A stretch of 64,000 nt of DNA. It comes from Ottelia alismoides. Lineage: Eukaryota; Streptophyta; Magnoliopsida; Alismatales; Hydrocharitaceae. The notes under the pieces were generated by a model. The model worked only from the letters and a program-made list of their open reading frames with translations, had not been told where the DNA came from and made no database searches. A program made the translations under genes and the position numbers. This document shows, piece after piece, positions 11,291 through 22,968 of the stretch (the stretch's first letter is position 1; each line of letters begins with the position of its first letter). Where the stretch lies: positions 620,001-684,000 of the forward strand of contig JAZKJV010004146.1 in assembly GCA_037367405.1 (NCBI GenBank). The letters run 5' to 3'.

Positions 11291-13022
11291 GAATACCAAG
11301 TAGAAGAAAAAGAAGATGACACATGAAGAGAGTCGAAAGAGATCAGGAGATGGTGGCAAAGGAAATGACAAAGGAGGAGGTGAAGGAGGAGGAGACGGAA
11401 GTCTGAAAGGATTTTTTAGGATATGGAAATTATATAATGTTGTAAAATATTTTATATTATTTTTTGACAAATTGTTATACTTTTATGATTTTAATACAAT
11501 ACTTGCATTTTTCCCAAAATGATTAATGTTATAATATCAAAGGTTGAGCTTATATATCTCATTATAAACCTCTTTATATTCATGTTCTATTTATTATGAT
11601 CTTTATGAGATGTTGGATAAAAAATATTCTAAACTTAAATTATTAATAAACAATGAAATTTTGTATAGAAATTGCATCATTCTTATATAGTAAGATTGTT
11701 AATATAATAAATTTAATTAAATCTTATAACTTGATATTTAGTTTCAATTGATTATTTATATTACAAAATACACAAATTACAAATTTGTATACCTAATTTA
11801 ATGAGATGTCGAGTAAAACAAATTCTACACTTATTTTAAAAATAATAATAGGATTTTCTATAAAAATAAATATACACCAATTACAGAATATACATAGAAA
11901 TTATATACTTATTATTTGTATAAGTATTTTGGAGTTATTTATAAAAGTATGGGGGATAATATGCAAAATAGGGGAGAGGGGAATAATATGCAAAATTAGG
12001 CCCAACCCAAGTCGACACCTGAGGTGTTGTTTGATAGCTATTTCTAATACATTTAGATGATTCCTATTTGATTAATTGCGCTTTTTAATAATTATTTAAA
12101 AAAGTCCCACATATTCTTAGGTAGGTGCTTGTGAGGGGTAGTAATGCATCTATTTGCTAGGATTTTAGAAATAATCTTCATCGACTAGTTTTAAAGAGTG
12201 ATATGCCCAAAATTCTCGACGTGGAGCGCATTGTTCTTCTTTTGGATTATAGAGATAACCCCATAACTAGACTTATCAATAGCGCTGATGAAGGTTGTGG
12301 GAGAGGTACTACAATAAAGCTCTCGACAAAAGTTGAAGAGATCATGAGCTAAGATATCTCGAAAATCTTGTTAGAAGTTTATTGAGAAACCATCTGATCA
12401 AGGAGACTTGTTTCTTTTTAGGTTGAAAACCTCATTTTGATTTCCATCATAAAAAAAATTCACCATCGTAAATTTCTTGTCCAAAACATACTGGTGCTAA
12501 GGAAATTGAAGGGCATGGAGGTAGTTTAATTTACTTTCGAGAAGAGGTTCATATGAACTCGAGCATGCGCTTTTAAATCCTCCTTAAATCATAAGGGAGG
12601 GAGTCCCTGATGTACAGAGCCATAATTCTATTTTGTGCAGCTTTTTTAGCCGCCTAAATATGAAGTAACTTTGAATTTTCTCCCCCCAAAATTTCCAACT
12701 TTGTTTGACATGCTAGTAAATAGGGGTGCACACGGATCGGATAAAATCCGTAATCCGATCCAATCCGATGTTATTGGATTGGATTGGTTTGGTTTAATCA
12801 TTTTAATGGATCGGATTGGATTGAAAATTTTCAAATCCGTTAAAGTATGGATTGGATCGGATTAACATGAAAATCCAATCCGATCCAATCCGTTAATCCG
12901 TTAACATACACATACATACATACATACATAAATACATATACGTACATGCATATACACGCGTACGTGCGTGTGCACCCATTCCAATAAGACAAAAACCAAT
13001 GTGATTCTTCTCTTTTTTTCAT

Positions 13023-13914
13023 GGGATTTTTACCCGACAGACCCTATAATCTTTGTCAATTACCTCTACGACCTTTGAAACATCGTAATTCCTCTCTCGA
13101 CCCCATAAACTTGCTCCGTCTTACCATACGAACTCTACCGTTAAATTGACATGTCTAGAGTTAACTTCTTTGGGTTAAAAATGAGTTAATCTAACCAATC
13201 TGCAATCGGACGACTAAAATTAACCCAAAAAAAGAAAAAAAACAATGGGAAGCCGCGGGGAGAGGGGAGGTGCCGGGTTTGTCCTTGGCCCGTGCAGGTG
13301 CAGGGGAGGCGGCCTGGGAGGGGGGAGGCTTCGAGGGGGAAGCCCGTGGGGAGGGTGGCTTTGTGCCGGATTTGGCCTTGGCCCACACATGTGCAGGGGA
13401 GGCGGCCTGGGAGGGGGAAGGCTCTGAGCAGGGGGAAGCCGCGGGGAGGGGGACTTCGTGCAGGGTTTGTCCAGGTGGGGGGGAGGCCCACAACGAGATT
13501 TGAGGTGTCCTGGGGGGAGCTTCGAGGGGAGGCCAGCGGCGAGGAGGTAGCCTGGTGGTGGGGGGGGGGGCTTCGAGAGGAGACCCGCATCGGATTAGGC
13601 GGAGAAAGAGTCTGAGATCTCTGTTGTTCTTCTTGCGCGACCACCCTCGACGGCCGGGCTCGGGGGAGAGAGGGGCTTCCAGGAGGAGCACTGTTTGGGA
13701 CGGTGTTGCAGGTGGGGGTATGGGTGTAAAAATCCCTGATATAGAGGAATATAACGGAATCAGGTTAGTTTTAACGGATAAATGGATGTGGGTTAACCAC
13801 GAGGTCTGTGGGGTAAGAGTTAGCAAGTTTACGAGGTTGAGGGAGGAATTACGACGTTTCAAAGGTCGTAGAGGTAATTGATAAAGATTATAGGGTCTGT
13901 CGGGTAAAAATCCC
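13023..13914. mobile_element. Pack-MULE-like insert, 892 bp, 9-bp TSD
   Basis: Inverted repeats of at least 70 bp start GGGATTTTTACCCGACAG. The 9-bp duplication TTTTTTCAT lies at 13014-13022 and 13915-13923. Comparison with the second hAT copy shows the hAT sequence continuing across the insert, so the borders are confirmed twice. The centre (about 13240-13720) is strongly GC-rich, unlike everything around it, and has several open frames on both strands, as in Mutator-like elements that capture genomic fragments. I do not recognise the captured sequence. Confidence 0.85.
13243..13500. repeat. GC-rich tandem repeat, ~95-bp unit, ~2.7 copies
   Basis: Units start near 13248, 13338 and 13433 with GAAGCC(G/C)(C)GGGGAGG and share GCAGGGGAGGCGGCCTGGGAG. 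The long open frames here on both strands are explained by the skewed composition and the repeats. Confidence 0.65.
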
Positions 13915-14664
13915 TTTTTTCATATCTATAGTGGATATAAGTCCTCTTGTCATCAGCCTTAAACTCCTAAATAATAAAAATATAATTATACCTTGTAGAA
14001 GTTATAATCCCAATTGACTATTCCCCTCTTAGTTTCGATCCTCTTTCATTCACTCTTGACCTCAATATTTCACTCCTAGTTTCATCTCCCTTGGATTTCA
14101 TCAATATGTGACTGTAAAGATCATATTTTTCTGTTTGTGTAACTTATCTTTTTATCTTGGATCATTATTTGGTAACTTGTATTATTCTTACTTGAATCAT
14201 TAGATGGAAATCATTTGCAAACAAAATAATGAAACATTTATATAAGGAATCTCAAATTTTAAATCCAATATAATCCTTTACGTTGAGTATATGGTCTTCA
14301 ACTTTTTCATTACAGATCAATGAAGTTATTCAACTTTAATTTGATTCAGTGGTCTTCAAATATCCTTTTCTTTACATCCGATCTATATTACCAATTTTGA
14401 GCCATAATTTAGATGTTGAGGGCTAATGTGCGATAAAACACAAACACGAGAGGGCAAACAATTGAGATGGGATACAAACGTATAAAAAAATCCGAACCAA
14501 TCCGATCCAATCCGTAATCCGATGGATTGGATTGGTTTGGATTTAGATATTTGATGGATTGGATTGGATTGGAAAAAGTTAAAATCCGTTAATATTGGAT
14601 TGGGCATGGATTAAGGTAAAATCCGATCCAATCCGATCCATGTGCACCCCTACTAGTAAAGCAT

Positions 14665-15135
14665 ATTAGAGACCTGGCTAAAGTCTGGGCCGGGGTTTTA
14701 AAACTCCTTGTCCAAGGCCCAGCTCAGTCCACGGGTCATACTACAAGCCTCAAGCCCAACTCAAGTCTGGGCCGGGCCGACCCTTGGGCCGAAAGTAAGT
14801 ATTTTTTTATTAATTTTTTAATCAAATTTTGTGGAGATAATTAATTTTTTTAGCATCATCTAATCACCCATAATATGTGTTACTTAAAATAAGATGTAAT
14901 ATTGATAATGTAAAACAAAACTTGAAGTATATTATATTAAATGTATCTAAAATATAATTTTCAAACATATACTTTTATATGTACGGGTCGGGTCGGGCCG
15001 GGCCAGGCCGGGTTTTATAACACATGCCCACGACCCGTCCAATTGACGGACGGATCAAAGAGCGGGCCGGGCTGGGCCGACCCATTCTCAAAATCTCTTG
15101 CCCAAGTCTGACCCATGAACGGGCTGGACGAGCAT
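14665..15135. mobile_element. GGGCC-rich miniature element, borders unresolved
   Basis: Clusters of GGGCCGGGCC / GGCCCGGCCC in opposite orientations flank an AT-rich middle (14800-14980), the layout of hAT-type miniature elements. It separates two pieces of the LINE. I could not fix the inverted termini or a target duplication, so the class is a guess. Confidence 0.4.
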
Positions 15136-15474
15136 GCTCCCGATCCATTGGCTAGGTCTAAGCGACTCTGTGCAGGGACATTGATATTCCGTGCCTTTTA
15201 ATTTGGCTGCAATGGCCCTATTGTACAGGCGTAGCTCCGCTTTTGCTCGCAGCATGGTAGTCCTTTGCTTTGATTGAGCCATTTGAGGTCTAATATTAGG
15301 TATGTTTATCTTTTTCCAATCGTGGATCACTCTCTTGAGCTTGCGGATCTTCCCCGGTAAAGAGAGGTTGTAAAAGCTCCAATTGGCAACGACAAGTTGT
15401 ATAAAACTGCCGAATGGGTACATATGCATGTGCCGATCTAGGGAGGGGTGGGTGGGGCCCATCACCCCTCCTCC

Positions 15475-15535
15475 GAATTGAAAAATATTAGATCCCTCCT
15501 CCTAATTGAAAAATATTAGATCCCTCCTCCTAAGA
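15475..15535. repeat. Short tandem duplication, ~30 bp
   Basis: AATTGAAAAATATTAGATCCCTCCTCC is present twice in a row, with the start of a third copy. No function is apparent. Confidence 0.7.
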
Positions 15536-15539
15536 TCAT

Positions 15540-17340
15540 GTATTCCTTTTATAAGATACATCGCTGAGGTTGTAATTCACAATTTTCACAGCTCTTTTCG
15601 TGCAAAATTTACATAAACTTTTCAACTTCCTTCCCAATCTCTGATTGTAACTGATCAGTGTCCCAAATTGGCCAATTCCAATTCTTCAATCGGCATTGCC
15701 CATCCCATCTTGGTCTCGTATGCGATTCGACATCCCCTACCTCTGTCTCTGTGGCCATCTCGCTCTCGTTTGCGACAACACCCCTTTTTTGTTATCATCT
15801 CCTCCCTGTAGGCTGTGAGGATTGAGGGGCCTCGATGCCTCGTGTTACTACTTCCTTCTTCGCATCTTCTTCTGGCGAGATGGGTCATATCCATTGATGA
15901 GTTCTTGCATGGTACCCGTAGGAACTTGTCAAATTTGAATATTCGTTGGGGTGGATCTCACCTTTTTTTGGGGATTTGAGCAGCCTCGAGTTCCTGAAAG
16001 AATGACATTTTATTGTGCTTTTTAATTATTTTTTTAAATGGTGCTACAATCAAACACAAAGATTAGGCTTTTAAAAAAAGGATTATCATTTAAAAATATA
16101 AACCCGACGATGACGAGGAAGACCAACGAGGAAGATCCTCTATTCCAAGTTCTTATTATCAACGAATCTCCAAAGACCAACATCACATTCTTTACTTTAT
16201 TATGTTTGCTATTAGCGATTGAATTATGAACATGCCAATTATGATGTGCATTCAATCTGATCTTATCCTATTCGACTTGTTTTTTCATCAGTAGAAGATT
16301 TCATGTAATTTTTTTTATTGAGGTTAAGAATTTTCAGTATAATCAAATACACAATCCGATATTAATGCTCAGATCAAAGTATTACTGAGAGAAGTTGAAG
16401 TCTAAAAAAAAGGAATACATGTATAATGGATTGCTCTATCAGAAATTTTCCAAAATCACAATGTTGAAAAATATACATTTTTTAATCTTTTGAACAACAA
16501 TGCTTGTTCATTTAATATGATGTCACTGTTTAATTACTTCAATTATTTTGCTTGGTAGGTGTTAGCAATCAAGAGTTTATATCAGGATTGTGGTTCGCAG
16601 AATCACGAGCCAGAGTACGGAAAGATAAGTTGTAGATTGCAGCGACAAGCGAAGATCGTAAAAAAAATAGTGTTTTTATGACTTTAATTTACGTTGTCAA
16701 AAAATTTAATTAATAAACTCCTAATATACACAATGCATACCTGATTTCAGATCAATAATCCGTAGTCCATAGATAGTTATTTTTTGGGTGATTTTTTGTG
16801 AGATTTAGTTAATTACTTAAGAAATTCATATTAGCCTCCATCAAATAAAGTCTAAGTTTGTAATAACATAATTAATCGTCAATATTTATAATTTGAAGAG
16901 GACTTTGAAAGAAAGTTGAAGTCTAAAAATGTTTAGCTAAATCTAACTAGTTAATCATCAATATTTATAATCTGATCCATTTTCTCATCTCTTCCATAAC
17001 ATAATCATAATCTGAAGAGGACATTGATGAAAAGTTGAAGTTCTTATCAGTTCGTATTTTTGCTATTCCTGTAGAGTCACTAAAATATCAGGTCACTGAA
17101 ACATATCTCTGTTGTGCCTGCAGGTCATCGGAACATATCTCTGTCGTGCTTGGAGAAGAATCGCTGTAGAAGAAGTCCAGCACGGGGGTAGTAGTTGGGC
17201 TGTAAAGAAAGTATACACCTTGACTAAGAAGTCGATGCTCGGTGAAGATGGATGATTTGATTAGTAGTCTGGAGTATCAATTTGTTAGTCATGGTAGGAC
17301 AACAAACGTCCTGAAGAATCATCTCTAACTCCCCCTTGCT
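15540..17340. other. AT-rich spacer with local duplications, no gene seen
   Basis: No recognised coding sequence. Two duplications stand out: a ~110-bp imperfect pair around TTAATCATCAATATTTATAAT...TCTGAAGAGGAC (16870-16930 and 16962-17040), and a ~35-bp pair around CAGGTCA(C/T)(T/C)G(A/G)AACATATCTCTGT (17089-17152). Confidence 0.5.
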
Positions 17341-18178
17341 CCCATACTTTATAGAATAAGGAGTATGGAACATCAAGTTGTGATAAACAAAATATGCATT
17401 TTTTTTATTTTTCTCTTTCCTTTTTTTTCTCTTTTATTTTGCATAAATCAATCATTTTTCTTTTTTTCTTCAACTAACTGCCCACTTGGGCCCACCCCTA
17501 TTTGGTGTTCTCAGATAGGGAACCTCTCACAAGATCCACCCCATGATCGAGATTTCTTGTAGAATGAAGCCGATGTCGCTGGAGCCTTCGACTTGAGGGA
17601 ACTGGGTAGAATCACCGGGGCTTCATCATAGAGCAGCTTCTTGCACTTGGGGCTTCTCTGCGCACAGAGGAGGTTGGAGTTATTGCTGCTGCTTGGAGTT
17701 GCCCCTTCTTAGGGTGCTGCTAGGAGAGTTGCAAATGGGAGAGGTTTGTGAGACAAAAATAGGGGCTTGTGTTGGATGCTAGGTGTGTGCGATGGAGAAG
17801 ATGCTCATGGACTCGATGCAGAGGAAGATATTCACCCAAAGATAGAGTTCTTGATGATGCTTCAGGTGCTGTAAACTTTCTTCTCCCGCTCCAGATCAAG
17901 ACTTACGTGAAAACTGAATTTGATTCGATTCACAAGTGATGGTTGGACATTCTTGCAAGTAATGGTTTGTTATTTGGAGGTGTCGGCGATGCAGGAGGTG
18001 CGACTGGAGCTACTGGAACCTCTGGCGATGCTTTAGGTGCTGTTGGAGGTGGTAGTTGGAAATGCTGGGGACTTGGACTGCCTTACACGAGACACCTTAT
18101 CTCATCAAGAGGTCCTGTGCAAGGAGAGAGGGTTAGTGGCATCGTGTTTAGGGTATTAAGCTCCGATTTAGGACCATC
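17341..18178 (-). other. Leader-like region beside a copia primer site
   Basis: Read on the - strand this lies directly after a copia-type primer binding site, where a leader and gag start would be. The codons include a Pro/Ala-rich run but no gag motif and many stops. I see no gene that can be supported. Confidence 0.3.
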
Positions 18179-18190
18179 GCTCTGATAACA
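18179..18190 (-). promoter_or_regulatory. Degenerate tRNA-iMet primer binding site (copia)
   Basis: On the - strand the sequence is TGTTATCAGAGC, close to the TGGTATCAGAGC primer site complementary to plant initiator tRNA-Met. It is preceded by CTAATA, as at the end of many copia LTRs. Confidence 0.5.
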
Positions 18191-18440
18191 TATTAGAAAG
18201 AGGAACGAATGAGATGCTTATTCCGTAAAGCTAGGATCTCTTATGGAGAGAGAGAGAGAAAATCCTAGAGAGTACAAGGGTTACGGATTATCGAACTTGA
18301 AGGGTCACAGAGGGTTACAGAACCCGAAGGGTAACGAGGGGTTACGGAACCCAAAAGGTCACATAAGGTTACGGAACCTGAAGGGTTACAAACATAAATG
18401 TAAATATAATAAATCTAACAGAGATATTACGACTTTATTA
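18191..18440 (-). repeat. Copia LTR fragment with 27-bp tandem repeats
   Basis: This lies immediately upstream (- strand) of the primer site, so it is probably the end of an LTR. It contains about five imperfect repeats of GGGTTACGGAACC(C/T)GAAGGGT between 18278 and 18392 and a (GA)n run at 18246-18258. Confidence 0.45.
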
Positions 18441-18659
18441 CCCTCACTCCACAAGGAGTAAACAAAAGACATAACTTGAACTTCATTGATAAGGTTCTTC
18501 TTAAAATCAGGAACATATAAAACATCATGTAACTTCAATACTTTCTTTGATGTGAGCTCCAAGCCTACACGTCTAAAGCCTGCTATGTGTTTTACGGAGA
18601 CATCATCACCCCAAGAGATGACACAACTGCTATTGGCGTGATAGGTGGAAAACGAAGAG

Positions 18660-19740
18660 CCATCATAACCGATGTGAGATTCTGCTCCAGAATCTAACCA
18701 TCAATTATCATGTGAGGGAGAACTAACATTAAGAATAATAGAGTTGGTACCCTTCATAAAAGTCGACCCCACATAAATCATATTAACTTCAATATTCTTT
18801 GGAGGTTGCTTCTTTTATCCCTTACGGTTCTTGCAAATGTTTGCAAGGTGACCTAGCTTGCCACATGCGTAGTAAATGCGTTGGCCCTTAGAATTAGTGT
18901 TATTATTCTGATCTGGTTGCTTGCCTTTCTTGAAAGGTTGTTTGGATTTGGGGTGTAATTTATTTGGTTTCTTATTGGGTTGACATGGTCTACAAGATTG
19001 ACAGAAGGGTTGTACTTGGTGTCCTTTGCTCTGTAATGATCTTCATATTGAAGGGACTTTACGAGATAAGACATGTTCATCTTTTCTTGTGTATGACGGA
19101 GAGATTTAGCATAGTCTTTCCAAGAAGACGGGAGTTTTTCGATTAGAGCTGCTACTTGCACATTCTCGTCAAGTTTATAGCCACTAGAAATATACTTGGA
19201 GATAAGGTTTTGATATTCAAGAACTTGTGTGGGGACATGATTATTTTCTACCATCTTATAATCAAGCCACTAGATAAAAGCATATCATTCCAAACCCGCA
19301 TCTTGCATACCAAACTTATCATTTAAGGCTTTCCAAAGCTTGAGAGCAGGAGGGTACATATTGTAGATGTTGTAAAGCTCATCGGATAAATCGAAAAGAA
19401 TCCTACCATGACAAAGGTAATCTATTTCTTTAGGTACTTTAAGATGGATGAGGTAGGAGAAGCAAGTGGATCACTGTAAGCGGAGCCTATTGCGAATAAA
19501 GCATTAGGAATGGAATTGACATGGTCTACAGACTTGACATGAGATTCAAGTTCCTTAGGAGGAGTTATAACAGAAATCAATCCCAATGAAGTGAGCCAAA
19601 ACATTATTTTTTGTTGCTGTCTACGAAAATGTAAACCTACAAAATTTTTGGGTCTAAGACTAGCAATATCTTCCATGTTCATCATTTCTCTAAGATCCAT
19701 CTTTAGCATCGGTTTAATTAACAAAGGCCATAGCAAGCAG
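18660..19740 (-). pseudogene. Ty1/copia gag-protease remnant
   Basis: Read from right to left, 19736-19422 has NFVGLHFRRQQQKIMFWLTSLGL, the usual start of copia gag ('F.G.NF..W..KM.F.LT.L'). Next, 19422-19256 covers the LW..L...YG block, and 18853-19254 holds the helical gag region with LIEKLPSSWKDY and MSYLVKSLQYED. A zinc knuckle follows at about 18885-18845 (ACGKLGHLANIC, with the first cysteine replaced). The protease core WLDSGAESHI lies at 18699-18670. In-frame stops separate these parts and integrase and RT are absent. The hAT copy at 19798 lies just upstream. Confidence 0.75.
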
Positions 19741-19797
19741 TAGATAGAAAACTTGTGGATTTGACTTCACAATGTTGGAAAAAATGATAGTAATGCA

Positions 19798-21401
19798 TAG
19801 GGGTGCACATGGATCGGACAAAATCCGTAATGCGATCCAATCCGATGTTATTGGATTGCTTTGATTTTATTATTTTAATGGATCGGATTGGATTGGGATT
19901 TTTAAAATCCGTTAAAGTATGGATTGGATCGGATCATTATCAAAATCCGATCTGATCCAGTCCGTTAATCCGTTAACATATATTTATATATTTACATATA
20001 AATATATTACATACATAATATCTATTCTCACCCAACCGTAATTCCCCAAAAAGTTATAATCAATGTCATTCATCGCATATTTGTTGGATACAAGTCCTAT
20101 TACCATCCATCTCTTTCTCTTGAAAATCAAATGTTAATCTCAAAAATAATAAAATATGATTATAACTTATAATGTTATGAACCCTCTTTGGTCATTCCTC
20201 TCCAATTCTCTCTCCCTCTCATTTCACTCTCAATGACATCTAAATATTAGTTCCCTCTCCCTCTCGGTCCAATTTGATGGCCCCTCTCCTACACAAGAAT
20301 TCCCCCTCTAATACAACGATGTCACCCTCCCTTATGATATCGTTACATGTCTCACACAATGTCATCCCTTTCCGATGTGATACCATCTATCATGAGCGTG
20401 TTGTAACTCAGTTGATCTCTGTTAAAAGACAATAGATTTAGGATAGTTGTGTAGTACATGTATTTTTTATTCTTGGTTCTTTTGCTTGTTCCAGCTTGCA
20501 ATTTTACCCGTGTATAAAACTAGATCAACTATATATTGAGATGTACCATACCATCTAAGAGCAAACAAGTATACTTGAATTCTGTTCATTTTTAAATTGT
20601 ATACGAATTTAATTCATATTTTCAGAAAAATGCACATTTTGACTATAGGTACTAATACAACAAATAAATTCCATTTCAAGTCTATTATAAATGAGAGGAT
20701 GGTGTCTAATTGACGGGTTATATTAACTTGATTTTGTCTTGGATACCCAATCGAATGTGAATGTTTTATGATTTTTGTATGTTGATGATATGCTATAGTA
20801 CCTTGAAAGGTGTTATTGGGAGTGTTTTTTATTTTGACAGAACTTAACAGTCTAAACTCACCACGATCTCATCAATATCCATACAAAGAGATCGTATTTT
20901 TTGTTATCTAACTAATTTTTGCATCCACATTTGGTAACTTGCATAGTTCATATTTGAACCATATGTCGGAAATCATTTACAAATAAACATACTAATGCAT
21001 CATTAATAAAAAAGAAACTTAGATACCTAATTCAATATAATCCTTTAGCTTCATCGTGTAGTCTTCAACTTTTTATAATAGAGTAATAGAGTCCTTCAAC
21101 TTTAATTTGATTGTGCACTATTTAAATATTCTTTTCAATATATCTATCCATATTATCAATTTGAAGTTATAATTCAAAAGTCGAAGGCTAGAGTGATATA
21201 AAAAACAAACATTACTTAGTAAACTACCAAGTAGAAATATGTAAGTATAAAAAATACGATCCAATCCGTAATCCGATGGATTGGATTGGTTTGGATTCTA
21301 AAATTTGATGGATTGGATTGGATTGGATTGGAAAATGTTGAAATCCGTTAAGGTTGGATTGGACACGGATTAGGCTAAAATCCGATCCATGTGCACCCCT
21401 A
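19798..21401. mobile_element. Non-autonomous hAT element, copy 2, 8-bp TSD
   Basis: Termini TAGGGGTGCACATGGATCGG and ...CCATGTGCACCCCTA, with the perfect 8-bp duplication GTAATGCA at 19790-19797 and 21402-21409. Same family as 12721-14652: the subterminal ATCCGATCCAATCCG arrays and the inner AT-rich blocks align, except for roughly 600 bp around 20260-20860 present only here. No transposase coding is visible. Confidence 0.92.
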
Positions 21402-21631
21402 GTAATGCAGTACTGGTTGTGAGGTTATTTTTTGATTTTAGATAGGCAAGCAATTGTTATCACCCTTTAATGAAGGAAGAAAAATCTACCCTCTAATTTA
21501 TCCTAGATTGCGAGGTTTTTAAGTCCCTCTTCTCTAGTACTAACTGGATGGCGAAGGATTGAATTCTCAATACTTTCAATGTAGCCTTGGGGGCGTGATG
21601 CTCTAAAAGTTGATCATCCCAAAGCTCCCTT
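21402..21631. other. Target sequence left of the copia element
   Basis: No gene recognised. It continues directly at 27944 once the copia element and one CCCTT copy are removed, so it was next to the 3' flank of the terpene synthase exons before insertion. Confidence 0.6.
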
Positions 21632-22479
21632 TGTTGGAATTAAAATCCAACGATGAACTTATACATGTATATATTTGTAATTAGTTATACTGCCAACTTT
21701 AATTATGATCAATTATAAAGAAGTGATCAAATAAAGTTCATGAATTCTTTAGGGCATAAGTGTGTTTTGGTTGCATGGATTTTAATATGTAGAGACCTAA
21801 GGGATAATTTGAGATCTATGATGGTTAGAACTGAAAATTATCAAAGCGGTTATGGAATGGGTCATGGTCTCCAATCAACCAACATGCAAGTTTATCTCCT
21901 CTTTTGAAATCCCATCTTCATAGGGGAAGTTATGGACCCCTTACTCTTGATAAGATAAAACTCTCTTTTGCCGTGAAAGAGAGATAGAGACTATCGAGAG
22001 AATGAGAGGCAAAGGCAAAGTTGTTGGCTTGTTTTGGAAGGTCGCCCACAAGCTTTGATGACGTCCATGCAACCAGGTATTACTTTCTTTGTCTTACCAT
22101 ATTTGTTTCTCCACTTGATCATCATTCACACGTCTCTTTATTTCTAAAGAACTTTATGGAGATTGCATGACTTTCATTAATTAGAAAGTGGCATGCGTGT
22201 AGTTGAAAGATGATTCATGCCTTTCCTCTTTTTTTCACACGTTATAATTGTCATTTGTTGTAACATTCCTTGGTATAGTTATTCTCATGTTATTAATGTT
22301 TTAGTTAAAGCCCTTTGTCATTAAATTTGTCAACATGAGGATTGGTTTATCATCGTGTTTAGTTTGTATATGCCATGCTTGTACACGCATAAGGGCCTTA
22401 AAATTCTTGTGATTGATTTAAAGTTTACATAATTATTATTGTTAAGAAAGGAATACCCATCAAGTTTAAGAATACAACA
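21632..22479 (+). repeat. Copia 5' LTR
   Basis: 848 bp, TGTTGG...CAACA. The first 20 or so bases form a hairpin (TTGGATT-like arms around AAAA). It carries a 43-bp segment near 22095-22140 that is missing from the 3' LTR. Confidence 0.93.
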
Positions 22480-22495
22480 ATGGGCTATGGGCCCA
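22480..22495 (+). promoter_or_regulatory. Copia primer-binding-site position
   Basis: Directly after the LTR comes ATGGGCTATGGGCCCA. It starts with the required TGG but is not the usual initiator-Met site, so the primer tRNA is unresolved. Confidence 0.4.
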
Positions 22496-22968
22496 CAGTT
22501 TCCCATTAGGGCATTTTTTGTTGTTAAAATTTAATAACGGCTTTGAATATAGGGATGGTTTTTTACATATTTCGATATACATTATTTAATCAATATGTCA
22601 CCAAAGTGGCCGATGTTGTTGAAATTAATGTGTGATGAAATATAAACGGTTATGCATTATTAATTTATATGGATGATATTTACCCAAAGGAAAATTGATA
22701 TCCATTAGAAATTATGCATATGCTTTAGTATTAAAATATGTGATGATTATTTGGTTATCGTGCAAATATTAAATCCACCCAAAGGTAGATTTCTATTTGG
22801 TACGTTATTATCATCAATATTTATTACTAAGTCAAGATATCGCTCACAAGTTATATTTTTGTCCAAAGATAAAACTATAATGGAGTGATAGATATCTTGA
22901 GATGGGATTTTACCTATATTCATTTTCATTTGCAGTTATGTGAGCATTTATGTTATTTTTTTTCAGAT

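Larger units (their letters stand above)
8195..12107. mobile_element. Mutator-like element, 3.9 kb, carrying a decayed gene
   Basis: The first ~100 bp at the left and the reverse complement of the last ~100 bp at the right are homologous: both run through TTTTTTAAATAATTATTAAAAA, then AATTAAT, ATCATCTAAAT, and end in a CACCTCAGGTGTCGA motif. The 9-bp flanks CATATATTC (8186-8194) and CACATATTC (12108-12116) differ by one base, consistent with an old Mutator-type target duplication. The insertion splits a LINE frame that resumes on both sides. No MURA transposase is recognisable; the interior holds a promoter-like start, a CT-rich leader and the degenerate gene described separately. Confidence 0.8.
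12721..14652. mobile_element. Non-autonomous hAT element, copy 1, 8-bp TSD
   Basis: Inverted termini TAGGGGTGCACACGGATCGG and the matching right end finishing in TGTGCACCCCTA, with a perfect 8-bp duplication CTAGTAAA at 12713-12720 and 14653-14660. Subterminal arrays of ATCCGATCCAATCCG in both orientations mark both ends. It contains a nested Mutator-like insert (13023-13914); without that insert and its duplication it would be about 1.03 kb. It is homologous to the copy at 19798-21401. Confidence 0.92.
7330..15465 (-). pseudogene. LINE (L1-type) ORF2 remnant, split by later insertions
   Basis: Read right to left, the pieces give LINE ORF2 in the correct order. At 15465-15130 there is a Lys/Arg-rich linker with LPGKIRKLKRVIHDWKK. 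At 12712-12117 come NKSP-SDGFSINF (RT block before motif A) and MKIISKILANR. At 8185-7948 the piece contains MKIDLKKTFDT, RT motif A with its aspartate, and GFHPHFIGWI. At 7687-7330 come FRPSRGLR-GDAL (RT motif B) and TTYLGHEL. Stops are scattered throughout. Four separate transposons fill the gaps, so this is an old LINE used as a landing pad. I did not find the endonuclease domain or a poly(A) tail. Confidence 0.7.

Noticed and set aside
13191..13862. 223-codon Pro-rich frame on the - strand and overlapping Gly-rich frames
   Set aside because: Produced by the GC-rich tandem repeat in the Pack-MULE-like insert and running into its terminal repeats.
15655..15894. 79-codon Arg-rich frame on the - strand
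   Set aside because: No motif, no matching neighbour, composition-driven.
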